Both the position numbers and the translations under genes were made by a program. This document shows, piece after piece, positions 23,309-34,795 of a DNA stretch of 64,000 nt. Below the pieces are notes generated by a model, which did no database searches, was not told the DNA's origin, and saw only the letters and a list, made by a program, of their open reading frames with translations. The DNA comes from Ceratorhiza oryzae-sativae (taxonomy: Eukaryota; Basidiomycota; Agaricomycetes; Cantharellales; Ceratobasidiaceae). The first letter of the stretch is position 1, and every line of letters starts with the position of its first letter. The stretch is from the NCBI GenBank assembly GCA_030998015.1, contig JARWMV010000253.1, positions 248,001 through 312,000 of the forward strand. Direction: 5' to 3'.

Positions 23309-25099
23309 GATTTGCGCTATGATGTTGGATGGAAAGATTCGGATCGCATTTCAAGCCATGATTACGTAGACTGGAAGACTGATCCACTCAGTTCGGAACA
23401 CGTGCCCACAAATCCAGTACTTGGGCCTAACATTCAGATGCTCAGGCCTCAATACGTGCAAATTGTTGATCAATAGTCGGCTGTTGAGGTGGAATTTTGG
23501 CTGTGTGTTCATCTGGTAGAAGAAGTCGGGCCACGCGGGCCAGCCTTCAGGCGAAATAATGTTGAGAATTATGCGATTAGGTAACTATTGACCGTTCGCA
23601 ACCCTATTGAATCAAGCTTCAAAGCGCTTAAGAAGTAGGATACATGGGTAAATAACAGTTGATTAATCGGAGGACGAAGTACAGGCGGATTTATACTATC
23701 CGTACATGTGGTGGGGGAACGGATGACGCGAGAGATAAATGTATTAGGGACATACAGAATGAAGCGAAACTGAGTAAAAGGAGTGGGCAAAAGCGAGATT
23801 CAAGAGCTGATGGCACGTATCATCAACGACGTCACTATAGAAATCAAATGTATATATTAATGTATAGAAAGGATTTACAAAAAGAATGTGTGTGCGTGAG
23901 TGAATTCGATGGAGTACGAGGGGCTCGTAAAGCCCTTATTTATACCCTACGAATACGTGTGAGTCATATGCTTTGCTGCTGCGCATATACTGTGCATACA
24001 TGACCCATTTACACTTGACTCGATTGCTGACTCATACAAATTCTAGATCATTCGAATATGTACATGTATATTCTACAGCCACATCAACGCTGAACAGATC
24101 GAAGCGATCAGCTTGTCGTACCCTTTCGGGTGGTCTCAATCAACGTCCTCAACAAGTAACACTGTATCTTGCAGTTGAAATAAAAGGTTTCGTTGCTGCA
24201 TGCGATAGATCATGGATTAGAAAAAGACGACGATTCTCAGCATAATAACGCAAATGGTCGCCGGCTACCGGAAAACTTTCCTTAAACTGGCACTCCTCTT
24301 GAATCGCCGAAATATCGTATAAAACCCCCCATCTCATCTCGGGGGGCCGACGCTAAACTCGCAGCTTGGGATGACCAGGTAATTGCATTCTATATGCTTA
24401 TGTTACAATGGGGGATCACGCTATGACCTGCATGCGGTTAGGTCAACCGGTAAGGATGGGGGACGCAAGCGCGCAGTAGGCGTACCAGCATGACCGATCA
24501 CCTCGAACCACGAGCAAGACTCGCGAGTCGAGGTGGAATTCAACAGTATGTCAGGAAAGACATGATGTAGTGAGCACTTACTAGTGGGGAAACGGCAGGT
24601 GGGACGAAAACGAGCGCAACAAGGTGCGCCTACCGACCGACGTGGGCAAGAGAAACCGAGAGCCTCAGCGCAAAACCCCAGCTCCTATAAGCGCCGGACT
24701 ATTCCCTCGATGGGCATTGAACATGCCGCTCCGCAGGCTCAGCTACATAATCACACAAGTTGATCGAGGACGTTCCAAGAATAAATATGTATAGGCGAAC
24801 GGCACAAGAAGTTAGGTGAGAGGTTATTATTGAGAAGAAAGAATAAAACAACGACGAACAATGGAAGCACAGGGTAGATAGTCCCAAGTTTAGTTCTTTG
24901 AGAAATGTTCCTAACCACCAAACGAAACCCTCTGATTCGCCTCATCTCTGTGTACCTCTGCATCACCACAGCGTAAGTAAACCATTTCGTTTGCTTTGTT
25001 TACACGCCGTTCGATGTGAATCCGAGGTTGAAAGGTTCCAGTGGCTTGCCAAGCAACGACAAGTCTGAGTGCATACATTTACGACTATTGGAATGCCAC
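23309..25099. other. Gene-poor interval between MYND copies B and C
   Basis: No supported gene. It holds a dispersed repeat (see 23866-24030). Around 24160-24340 a minus-strand open frame of 62 codons has a plausible composition but no recognisable family. The MYND copy C finger may have its last exon near 25030. Confidence 0.45.
23866..24030. repeat. Dispersed repeat, copy 1 (partner at 38513-38672)
   Basis: Shares with 38513-38672 the ordered blocks atttacaaaa, gagtgaat-cgatgg, ggctcg-aagcccttatttatacccta, tgtgag-cat and acacttgactcgatg. By-eye identity is roughly three quarters. A weaker relative with 'gcgaaggcgcccctcttatacac' lies at about 27420-27490. It could be the 3' end of a duplicated gene or an LTR-like element. 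Confidence 0.6.
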
Positions 25100-26953
25100 T
25101 CACGCAACTTGACACCTTATGCTACAATATGCAACTTTTTCGCACCGCAAGCATATGTATTTTGCGCCGTCTTGCGCATTGACACTAGAGACGGGAAAGT
25201 AGCGAGGATACCCGCACGCCAGCGGCTCACGCCTGTACGCATTCAGCGGGTCCGAATACTGGGACCAAGTCTGAATGACACGGTGTAATTGGACCATAAG
25301 TGTGAGATGCCCAGACGCGCGAGCATCGTTGGCGTTATCCTGAAGGTGATAGAGCACCCTTCTCCAGTCCTCAGCAATGTCATCAAAGAGCTCTTGTGGC
25401 GATTCAAGCACTAGGTGTCTGAACACTGGATGAAAATTGGACAAGGAGTTGAGGAATTCTTCGAAATCAGTAAGCGTGAGGTGCTCGGATCCTGATCCTT
25501 GAGTGCAATGTGATAAAATCGTTTTATATGAGCGAGAACCCCACGGAAGATATACCTACCTATCAATCGTAATGCTGAGAATATAATCCTCCCAAATAAA
25601 TTTAATAATTGCGTGGGTGCTATGTGATATGCAAGGGTACCAAGAGCGTGTGGGTTGTGTTGGAACTGTTGGTAATGTGATCTAGGGGTTAGTTTTTTTT
25701 TTGTCAGCTGACGGCTTGAAACGCCACAGACATGGGTACAAACGTGTATACTCAATGATAAGCACCTCCGAAAAAAACATGGCCGGTTGCAAGTCTTCTG
25801 GCTGAAAGCCCCGCACACTCAAACAAGAGCCAGAACCAAGAAATACTAGAATAAACTAGATTGCACACTTTGGATAAAGTTCTGCAGGCAGGACTCCAGG
25901 TTGTCATGAGCACTGCAAAATGGGCCGAGTGGCAGACAATATCACCAAAAGCGCTCTGTCACCCTCGGCGTGTCCGTCTTGAAACATTCGAACCAGAGAT
26001 GTGTAACTTTGGTAGATCAAGAGGCTATCATCGTCATTGACGAATCCGTGCCGCTCCTTTGCGTCGAGTGCAATCCCCGTCTGGATAATAGGCATACAGG
26101 TCAGTTTCAATACTTCGCGATCTCTGTTAGACCCAACGAGGAATAGCCTGAAGTGCAAATCTTTGAGGTTTAAGCAATGCCCTCCCTGCCTGTTTTAAGC
26201 AACCCAATGCGCGATCAATGCTGTTCTACACCCAGGATCTCAATACTCACGCAGGCGAGGCTGTTTCGACAGGATAGAGCGGTAGAGCGCCTGAATGAAG
26301 GAGGAGCACACATCCAGGAAGCTTTCCACTATAGCAAAACCTAAGAAAAGACCCTCGGTCCTCATAGAGTACGCGAATAAGGTACGAAATCATTGGCTCT
26401 CCATCTGGTTCCTCGTCGTGTGAACATGTCAAGAGTGAGCGAAGCTTGTCCATGGTTGTTTTCAGGGAAGAGATTGTGATCCTGTGAAGCACCAGGAACG
26501 AGATATCCTGGGTGATCTTTTGGTAAGGAAGCGAGTAGTCCAAACTTTTGAGGATGCCAGCTGGATCGTTCACGTCGCCGAGAAACAACAGGCAAATTAG
26601 GTGGAGGATATGCCGAACACAGAGGAAACCATAATAGTGCTCAAAAGTCTTTGAGGAGACGCGATTTTCAGATGCGCGCTACCTAATGGCCTGTTAAGAC
26701 CCACCTGACGTCGACTAGCAACCATGTATTTTTGGAGTAGCTTTGTGGTACCCGACAGCTCTGTGGCTATATCGTCGAATTTATAGGGGTCTTGCACACG
26801 TCCAAAAACCAAGTCCTCCAAGTCTGCGATGGGAAGTGTGGGCTGCGAGCCAAGAAAAGGGCTGTTGCCCTTTCGAGGAAAGGAGAGCCGAAGTTCAAAA
26901 TTTTGGGGATATGATTCTATCCCCGGTCCCCAAATACAACTTTCGTCTTGCAT
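25100..26953 (-). pseudogene. MYND-type zinc-finger family protein, copy C (probably decayed)
   Basis: Exons 26953-26705, 26639-26251, from 26189, and a terminal part from about 25500 down to 25100. Family signatures: CIWGPGIESYPQNF, HYYGFLCVRHIL, LPGCVLLL, KDLHFRLFLVGSNRDREVL, ELFDDIAEDWRRVLYHLQ. The finger reads CGYPRYF ... CLRCEKVAYCSIRC: the second zinc ligand Cys, present in copies A (CSYPRC) and B (CAYPRC), is Tyr here. Between 25510 and 25904 no clean exon chain could be built; stops interrupt the region that in copies A and B is the end of exon 3. A finger lacking a ligand plus the broken middle suggests loss of function, though it could be a diverged gene. Confidence 0.65.
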
Positions 26954-29323
26954 TATGCTATGAAGGGTCCTGATTGGGCTGGCCAGTTTAGCAAGTCGAA
27001 AAAATGACCTTGTGGGATATGACAAATGGAATATGACGGTGTGATTACCTCATCGAACCCATAATAAAGGCAAACATACTAACTGAAAGTAGAACCCAGG
27101 CTCGGGCAGCCACCAATCATCCACCTCAATCATTACCTGGGGTTTTCAGCGCTCGTGTGTCAACGGTTTCGTTGTCGGGATCACACACATAACTTGGTGT
27201 TAGACTCGAGGCGGAGCCAGCTAAGCGCCGAGGGGCTGGAACGGGGGAAGTCAGGGCAACGACGAGAGCCGGTAGGCGATGGAGGTGGGCTTGAGCAGAC
27301 GAAGCGAGCGAATGGGGAGAAAAAATTGAATATATAGAAATTTTCTATTTAATTAGGAATGCAGTATATATCCGATGCGCGGCGCGCTCGAGGCAAAGCT
27401 GAATGCGTGTATGTGTGATTTACAATGAAAAGGATATATTCAATTGTTAGCAGCGATGAGGGCGAAGGCGCCCCTCTTATACACTATATAGGCTGCATGA
27501 ACAGCGTACAGTGATATGGAGCATGCGTGTTTCTTCGGCATCCTACCAGTGCCTTCAGACATGTGATTGCTCTGACACAAACTGTACAGTTCTGGTTCCT
27601 TGAAATCCCGAACTACCAACAATGGAAGAGCCAGATATTCAAAGGATAGCGCATACATACGCTTCACGAGCCAGGGAGAAGCTTCAGTGGGCTAGCTCAC
27701 CCGTCTTGGCTTTGTGCCAAGGGGTACCACTCACCGGAAACACCAAGTCTAACTGCTAATGATAGTCTCTACTGATTTTATATTATTTTAAATGCGCACA
27801 TACGTACTCTTCCTATCTTTCAAGGCCAGAAATATGTACTACAGCCGAAATATATGCATAGTGGCCAAGAGCCACTCGCAGTGAGGTTGAATTCAACGCA
27901 GATAGACCTTGTATGATATTCAGACTATCGGAAACCTCAAGCTTTCCCGAAAGAATGGAAGCCTAACTTGACGCAAACCCGAGGTATCCAATGTGCCGAA
28001 AGACACCGATTTGTCGGTCCTCATTGGAGGCAGTAAGAAAGAGCGACAAGCACTTGTGCTTGGGAACTAGGTAGCTCTTCAAGATTTTTGCTGATAAACC
28101 CGCATTCACGATCGAGGCAGGAGCCTATCAAGTACAAGACGCCTGGGCCACCCAAGGGATCGGACGCATGTCGTGCAAGTTCTGTGCAGCTGAAATCCCA
28201 AAGCGACAACGCGTTCGCCCTTTGTATCTATTCCGTGTGGCGCGCTTTCGGCCTTTCTAAATGTGGAATTTGATTTCGAATACGCCGGTGTGGGGAGATC
28301 AAGCTCTCGCCTCGTTGTGAGTGTGATATGCCAAGCACAGCTATATTCACTCGGGCTGTTGAATCCCATCAAAAACGTGCAGTTTTGCAGCAATAGAGTA
28401 GAGGTCGAATCCATGCGAGCATAGTGGGAGCAATTATGTGATAGACGGCATTGATGACAAGGAATAGTATTCCGCAGTAATTTGCGATCGCGTGGACCTG
28501 TTCTCTTGGACAGGGGGGCCGCTCGTGAAACTTGCGGCCCAATCTCGTCCCTGAGGGCCGAGAGCGCGCATCGTAAAATATATATAATGAGATGAATAGC
28601 GCGGGATAACCTCGAACAAGGCTAGCATCCACATGTCTTGTCATCTGAGGAATGTATAATGATAGGCTCGGATACGACATGAGTGATGATTGCTGCCAGT
28701 AAAAGCGCCATGCAAACCTCTAGCCATTGGGATCGAGTCAGTCGAGGAGCCGGTTACAGTTAGTCCAACCGAGGGCAGAAATAGACCAAGGTCTCGACTG
28801 AATTGGCTCAATCGAACGAGGGCTCTGAATACTCGATCCTGGATGACGCCGCTCAAGCTTGTCGAGAAGAGACATTGCCGGCGACCCAAACTCGCCCGCC
28901 GCAGTCGGACTTTGGGTGCTATTTTCGCTATGGGAAGCTGTGATGACGTTTGCCCACAGGAATGACGCAGCAAGTGGAAATACCGGCGCAAGGGGCGGAG
29001 CAGAGTGCGCATCGAATCCGATGTATGCACCCGATGACGCGAACAAGAACACCCAAGCGATGCGCGGCGCTGATCCGAAACACCCAATGGTTGCACGTGT
29101 GGCAGGCGTGGTACTGTGCGGCGAGCTTAAGAACTCGCGGGGCTGCTGAGGGGCGGCCCCCTGGACTCCCTGGCGACCAAGGTGTGTGGCTGTGCATCTC
29201 GGAGGCTCGGCACAGTGCTGACTGCCGACGACGGCGGCTCGGCTTGACTGCGGCCTCGTCTGTGTTCTCATGGCCGGGTGTGCTTAAATTATATGCAGAC
29301 TGTTGTCCCTTGTCCCGACCACC
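26954..29323. other. Intergenic, no recognised gene
   Basis: 2.4 kb without a supported gene. A GC-richer block (28740-29271) has long open frames on the minus strand in more than one phase, so no single frame can be favoured; it may include the promoter of the membrane-protein gene at 29324 and a divergent transcript. A partial relative of the 23.9-kb repeat lies at about 27420. Confidence 0.4.
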
Positions 29324-31548
29324 ATGCGCTGGATCGCCGTCGGACTGTTGCTCGCGCGCACCGCGTTCTCACGCGAAGACACACTGTGTGAGTCGATTCG
29401 TGTCTCTGCGTGCGCCGGGATTGACGTCGTGCGACATAGCAACGTCGGCGGTGACCTACTGCGCGCCGCCCGAGAACGTGCTGGTCCAGGAGCTGGACAT
29501 CACCTATTTCCGGAAAAACGCCTCTGTCGTATTCGCTGTAAGCCCGTCCATCTCGTTGATCCCGGATATCGGCTGACAGGCCCCTAGGTCACTGCATCGT
29601 CCCTCTCTGCGGACCTGCGCGTCGCACTCGCACTAAACCTCACCGTCTATGGCATGCAACCCGTCTCGCTCGAGCTCAATCTGTGCAACCTCGCATCCGC
29701 CGTCTGTCCGCTGCCCCTGTACAACTTTTCCGGCTTTGGCACACTCCCCATCCCGTCCTCGTTCTCGTCCAAAATCCCGTCGATCGGCTACTCGGTCCCC
29801 GACCTCGAGGCGTTTGCCCAGCTTGAATTGCTCCGCGTCGACACTGGGGAGGTGGCGGCATGCGTCAGCGCCACGCTCACCAACGGCTGGAGCATGAAGC
29901 AGGCTGCCGTAACGTGGGCCACGGTTGGCGTCGTGCTCTTCACCATCGTCGTAAGCGGACTGTGGGCGCTATCCCAAGCCCGGTGGAGCAACCGCGAACG
30001 GGGATTGTGGGCCGAAAAGGAAGCGTGGAGAGTCGTGGATATCGTCACGTTTGTGCAGAGTATCGCCGTGAGCGCGATGCTAAACATAAATTATCGTGAG
30101 TTGCCGACAGGGATTCAAGTTGCCGAGAGTCTGCTCACGTCATGCGCTTACTATAGCATCCGCCTACAAGGCATTTGCCCACAACTTTCCCTTTATCCTT
30201 CTCATCAGCGGTCCTATTCCATCCCAGAGCGCGATAGACCACCTCCGCCAACGGACTGGCGGTAAACTCGGCAACGACGCACTTCCAGCAGACGAATATG
30301 TCAACCGCAAGTCCAGTCCGTATAACATGTACAACACTCTGTCGTCCTTGGCGCTTGGCAACACCGCCCGGACTGTTAATTTGGACCAGACTTCCGGCTA
30401 CACCGTAATCTCCCCCAGTTATACCACTCCCAAGCTCAATCGACGAGCATTCATCAACCCTGCAACCGTCACTTCGGCAAATTCGCTACCCGGCGGCATC
30501 CCTCTCTACGTCAACGGCGCAAACGTCGCCACAGCCAACGCATTCTTGAGCTTATTCTTCGAATGGCTTGTCATCGCCGCCGTGGTCCTCGTCACCTATG
30601 TCGCATTCCTGTTCTACAAACGCGCATCCCTCAATCGATTTCAAGGCGAACCGGAAGCACCACAGGCAGCCGGATGATCCACGCCATGACTCTCCGGCTA
30701 GGCTTGATTCTCATCATCCCGGTGACCCTATTCGCGTTTTACCAATGGACGCTCCACGACTCTTGGCTCGCCACTTTGCTTTCCGTCATTTGTCTCTTGG
30801 CCACTTGGGCTGGGGTCTTTTGGACTTGGATCCGACTCTCGCTCCACTCGGGTGGGCTGGCGATGCAAGACGAGACAAGTTTAGAAACGAAGCGCCGATG
30901 ATGGTACTCTCCACCGTTCCAACATGCATCATCGCGCTCTTTGTCGCGTTTGCGAGAAAGAGCGGGACCGCACAAGCCATCGCCATCCTCATCGTCGAAG
31001 TGCTCACGCTCGTCGCGGCCGTGGTGATCCGGCACACGTCGAGACGAGCCGAGCGAGACGCCCTCCTCACCGACGCTCCGTCCCCACTTGCGGCGCGCGC
31101 CATCCCGCCGCCGACTCGGCTGTCGCTCACCCTCCGTGTCCTTCGCGTGCTCGGTTGGGCCCTGATGATCCCGTTTATTCAGAGTCTGGCCGTCAAGCCG
31201 ATCCCGAGAGCGGTGATCGGGATCGTGGCGAGTGGCGTGTGGAGTTTGGGTGTGGTTTGGGCGTTTGTATGCGTCGTCTGGGCGCTGATCAAGTTGGCTC
31301 GGCGAAGAAAGGTCCCGGGCCTGGGCGAGGGAGAAGGTGAAAAGGGGAGTATCCAAGGGAAAGAAGGGGAAGCAAAGCGTCATCAAGAAGGTCCGGAGAT
31401 TTACCAAGGCACTGCGCCGTTTGTGTCGCCTGGGCCACACCCTCAGACGCTCCGAACCGATTCGGAACAAACGCACTATTTCGATGCACGTACCGGCAAT
31501 ACACCAGCGCAAGTTCCGGAGAATGGAGGATACTTTTATGCACGATAG
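29324..31548 (+). CDS. TRP/flavin-carrier (FLC)-like membrane protein with ML-like domain
   Basis: Exons 29324-29387, 29440-29537, 29588-30095, 30157-31548; ~687 aa if two one-base breaks are bridged. A signal peptide (MRWIAVGLLLARTAFS) leads into a luminal ML/TRP_N-like domain with paired Cys (VTYCAPPEN, LNLCNLASAVCPLPLYNF, GEVAACVSATL), then many TM helices (VTWATVGVVLFTIVVSGLW, LSLFFEWLVIAAVVLVTYVA, LGLILIIPVTLFAFYQW, CIIALFVAFAR, GIVASGVWSLGVVWAFVCV) and a hydrophilic cytosolic tail. Fungal FLC/Pkd2-type proteins act in membrane Ca2+ or haem/FAD transport and wall stress. The frame changes at about 30673 (GGATG) and in the GGGTGGGC/GACAAG stretch at 30848-30895; both are single missing bases, the second between two clearly coding TM regions. 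Confidence 0.85.
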
Positions 31549-31999
31549 AATTCATAGATCCTTTTTTTTCCCTTTTTTTTTTTCTTTTTTCACACACATT
31601 TCGAACCCTTGTTTTGGGGTGCGGTGTCGAATGTTTGTACTCGCATGTATCATCTTGGTATGTTTGGGCAGCTGTGCTGCTGCTTGGGATGTAATATGGC
31701 GTGTAATACCCCCCTTGGGTCGGCAGAATATAGATCGGCCATGAATCTCCGTTGGACGTGGGGCTGCCAGTCATACCTGTGGGGATAAACCATGGTTAAC
31801 CCCATCCGGGTTGTCTTGTCTTGGCTGCTTGTTGAGCCGAGACGCGAGCCGGGGGACATCGAGCCATGACTCGCCCCGAGGATTCGACGTTTCCACACCT
31901 TTTTTCCGATGGTCAGTATGGATTGAAGGTCACGATGGTGTATATGAACTCGACAGGCGCATGGGTTGACAGATCGTTCGTTCCGTGGTTGTTGATACC
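31549..31999. other. Intergenic between membrane protein and first CBM1 gene
   Basis: A T-rich terminator-like stretch (31560-31590) directly follows the stop at 31548. Then no coding frame until the CBM1 gene start at 32000. Confidence 0.5.
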
Positions 32000-32461
32000 A
32001 TGCGCTTCCTACTCTCGCAGGCCATTTTGCTGATCGCGACTGCTGCTGCGGGCGTGTTGGCTAAGCCGGGAGATCCGGGGGAAGAGTGGGGACAGTGTGG
32101 AGGGTACAGCTAGTGAGTGTCCATTGCCGATGACCGTTTACCATCCCTCTCAACAACAACACGATAGTCCGTCGGCCCAAGTCGGTATATGCAAAGTGAC
32201 AGGCTACGCCTGCATCTACCTTGGCCCTTGCAAGTCGCATTCCATTCCCGTTGTTTTTGGAAAGCACTCGCGCTGATTGGTTCGGATGGATCAGATTACA
32301 GTCAGTGTTTGGAACTGAGTTGGGCCGCGAACAATCATTACCCGTTGGTGATCCTTCTTCCTGCGCCGTCCGGGGGGACCAAGACGACGAGCATCGCGTT
32401 CCCCACGTCTACGTCACCTTTGCCTACTACGACGACTGAGGCTTTGAGAACGCTCTTTTGA
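32000..32461 (+). CDS. Small secreted CBM1 protein 1
   Basis: Exons 32000-32112, 32168-32229, 32295-32461; 113 aa. Signal peptide MRFLLSQAILLIATAAAGVLA; then a fungal-type cellulose-binding module 1: EWGQCGGYSYPSAQ, ICKVTGYACIYLGP and, after intron 2, YYSQCLEL with the typical Y-S-Q-C end. A Ser/Thr/Pro-rich tail follows with no catalytic domain. Intron 2 has a GC donor (GCAAGT at 32230). CBM1 normally targets enzymes to crystalline cellulose; a stand-alone module may act as a surface-binding or effector-like protein. The intron pattern around the CBM1 resembles CBM1 genes 3 and 4. Confidence 0.8.
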
Positions 32462-33344
32462 GCTGGTGTATGGTTGAAAATCCTCGTGTACATAGCGGCG
32501 CATATAGAATTCACAACGTCCAAATAACCACTGGTGTTCGGGGCGCTAGTTAAAGCGCGCTGTTGGGTGCGGACACGCTGGAGAGTGCCTTCCATTACAT
32601 GTAATAAAAATGACCTTTAGATATGGTGTATATTTCACTCGGCGGGGAGTCAACCCTTCGGTCGCGACTTTCGAAAACCATGCTCGGGGCAAAAAACGGA
32701 GCTAGCAGATAATCTGTCAGAATAGAGACTATAGTCATAATAGCAATTAAAGCGCGACATCCCAACGGATTACCACAGCTCGCGAGCTGTCCAGACGACA
32801 ACCTGAAGATGGCAAGCGTCTCTATCGACCCAAACAGTTGTGAACTAGGTATAGTCGAGGAACAAAAGAATACCAGAGCCAATAGAGGAATGTGGGTTTT
32901 TCTTCCCATATTCAAGATGTTTTAAATTATAACAGTGCCCTTTGGTAGCGGATCATGCAATGTGTGACGTTTCCCTTACCTCAGTATACATGATCGATAG
33001 AGAAATAGTTGGTAAAGCGGTTTCACGGCTCGCTTATCGTTCAAATCCAAATGGGCCATTACCTTTATCCAATATATTCGGATATGTGCCGGAGTTATCC
33101 TCGATCCATCCTGGCATCCATACGCTAGGCCGTTCGGATTCCCTTGCACCACCAGCCATGCTCCCTCGGCGTGTTCAGAATGAGCGACAGACGACCTTGG
33201 CGGATAAGACCGCGTTTAGAAAGTACCACACTGACAATTTCACGATAGCTGATTCCCTTGGTGTTCACACGGGCAAAGGGAGTGCAAAGTGCCTCGCGAT
33301 TGGAAACACGAGCTCACACTATCGGATCCCTCACAGCTGAATAC
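32462..33344. other. Intergenic between CBM1 genes 1 and 2
   Basis: Short open frames on both strands; a minus-strand one (32595-32915) opens with a hydrophobic segment (THIPLLALVFFCSSTIP) of signal-peptide type but shows no further support. Confidence 0.35.
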
Positions 33345-33690
33345 ATGCGCTTCACAATCGTCCCTATTTTTCTCGCGATTACTGGGTTGTTCAGTGCCCA
33401 AAACGATCCATTTCACTACCATCAGTGCGGAGGCATTGGCTAGTGAGATTCATGTATTTTTCACGCGTATGGGTTCGGCTGAACTGCTCTGTAGCCAAGC
33501 ACCTATGACCTGTAAACCCCGAAATTCCACTGTGTAGCTTATGGTGTTGGTGTAAATCCGCGTTTAGAGTCCCCCTATTACTCACAAATAATCATGTAGA
33601 TTATTCTCAACCCCTATGGATGCGCATTGAGACGGCAGGTCGACCCCATACATCGCAGGTTGCCACTTTCAGGCGCCGGCATTAGTCAGC
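33345..33690 (+). pseudogene. Damaged CBM1 gene 2
   Basis: It starts MRFTIVPIFLAITGLFSAQ (signal peptide), then YHQCGGIGY interrupted by an intron (GTGAG donor at 33443) as in the neighbours, then QAPMTCKPRNST. After that a one-base frame loss near 33534 gives TAG; the read-on frame gives CVAYGVG and, after an acceptor at about 33598, DYSQ followed by Pro instead of the last CBM1 Cys. Missing C-terminal Cys and frame loss argue for a dead or dying copy. Confidence 0.5.
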
Positions 33691-33720
33691 TGATTCAGAT
33701 CACGTGCATTTAAACTCGAA

Positions 33721-34660
33721 ATGTACTCTCGGTTTCGCCTTGATTCCCAGGCGTTAAAGCTGACGAGATGCAAGTCTACAAAATCCAGCAAGAACTGGAT
33801 CGCAAGACAGGTATAGTATTATACGCCTCTAGTCAATCGCTCCGACTCATTATCGCAGAGCAGCGATCCATTTGTCAAGCAGCGCTCTTCGGGTCTTGTA
33901 GACGGAACTGTATACAGAGCCAGAAGCGCTTTCAAGCTCATTGAAATCGATCAAAAGTACAGGATACTGAGTCCTGGTCAAGTTGTTTGCGACCTTGGCG
34001 CTGCTCCTGGAGGTACGATCATTTCGTTCGATAAATCTTATTACGAACCATCGACCAACTTGGAGACACAGGGTGGAGTCAGGTGGTTGCCAAACGCCTA
34101 CGCGTTGAGTGTACCGAGCCTAATCAACAGGATTCGGTGGTCGCGGCGGTCGATCTGTTGCCCATGAATCCCATTCCGGGAGTTCACTTTATCCAGGGGG
34201 ATTTTACGCAACGATCCACTCAAAAGCGAGTATCACCGTTGATTGATGGAAGAGGCGTGGATGTAGTTCTTTCGGATATGTGTGCGAATATGACAGGTGA
34301 ATGCCGCCTTCCTCGATACTCCGTCATGCCCTGACCACATGATCGACAACAGGAACGGTAAAAGACATTGAAACCTCATTGACTCTTTGTGAAATGGCGT
34401 TTGGGTTCGCTTCCGAGTATCTCAAAACAGATGGAACCTCGAGGTCAGGGACTCTAGTGTAGGTGAAATTTGGAACTATTCTCTAGCTAGAGACTGAAAT
34501 TCTGTCCAGCATGAAGTACTTTGAACATCCAGATCTTTTGGAATTTATGAAGCGGAAGCTTAAACCAGCATTCGATAGTGTACGAACCTTGCGGCTAGCC
34601 GCATCCAGGTCTGAGTCGAGCGAGCGGTATTTTTTATGTATGGGGTTCCGTGCGATGTGA
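33721..34660 (+). CDS. MRM2: Mitochondrial rRNA 2'-O-ribose methyltransferase (FtsJ/RrmJ family)
   Basis: Exons 33721-33810, 33859-34012, 34072-34296, 34353-34458, 34510-34660; 241 aa, all phases closing. Near the N-terminus it reads [16 protein letters not shown], then [10 protein letters not shown] (catalytic Lys region), the SAM-binding motif [30 protein letters not shown], the catalytic Asp in [12 protein letters not shown], and at the C-terminus [25 protein letters not shown]. This K-D-K-E tetrad and length match MRM2/RrmJ. It methylates a uridine of the large mitochondrial rRNA. The start ATG at 33721 is the first in frame and gives a short Arg-containing leader suitable for mitochondrial import. 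It converges on REX2 copy 1, whose end approaches within ~150 bp. Confidence 0.93.
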
Positions 34661-34795
34661 TGGTACCTGGCGGCCACGACGGGTTTTCGGGATACGCTAT
34701 AAAATATCATTCGCATGACAAAATACATACATTCAGTGTACGTTCGAGCTGGCGGATGAGAAGGAAAGAGAGATAGATTGGCTAGTCTAGTTCTA

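Noticed and set aside
28738..29271. 178-codon minus-strand frame upstream of the FLC-like gene
   Set aside because: Two other phases are open over the same GC-rich block, no family resemblance, no convincing splice context; treated as non-coding or unresolved.
30568..31548. 326-codon open frame starting inside the FLC-like gene
   Set aside because: Its first ~100 codons are an out-of-frame shadow of the TM helices; only the part after about 30890 is the true frame.
31560..31590. T-rich run as a possible RNA polymerase III terminator
   Set aside because: No Pol III gene upstream; it directly follows the stop codon of a protein gene and is just a T-rich 3' UTR.
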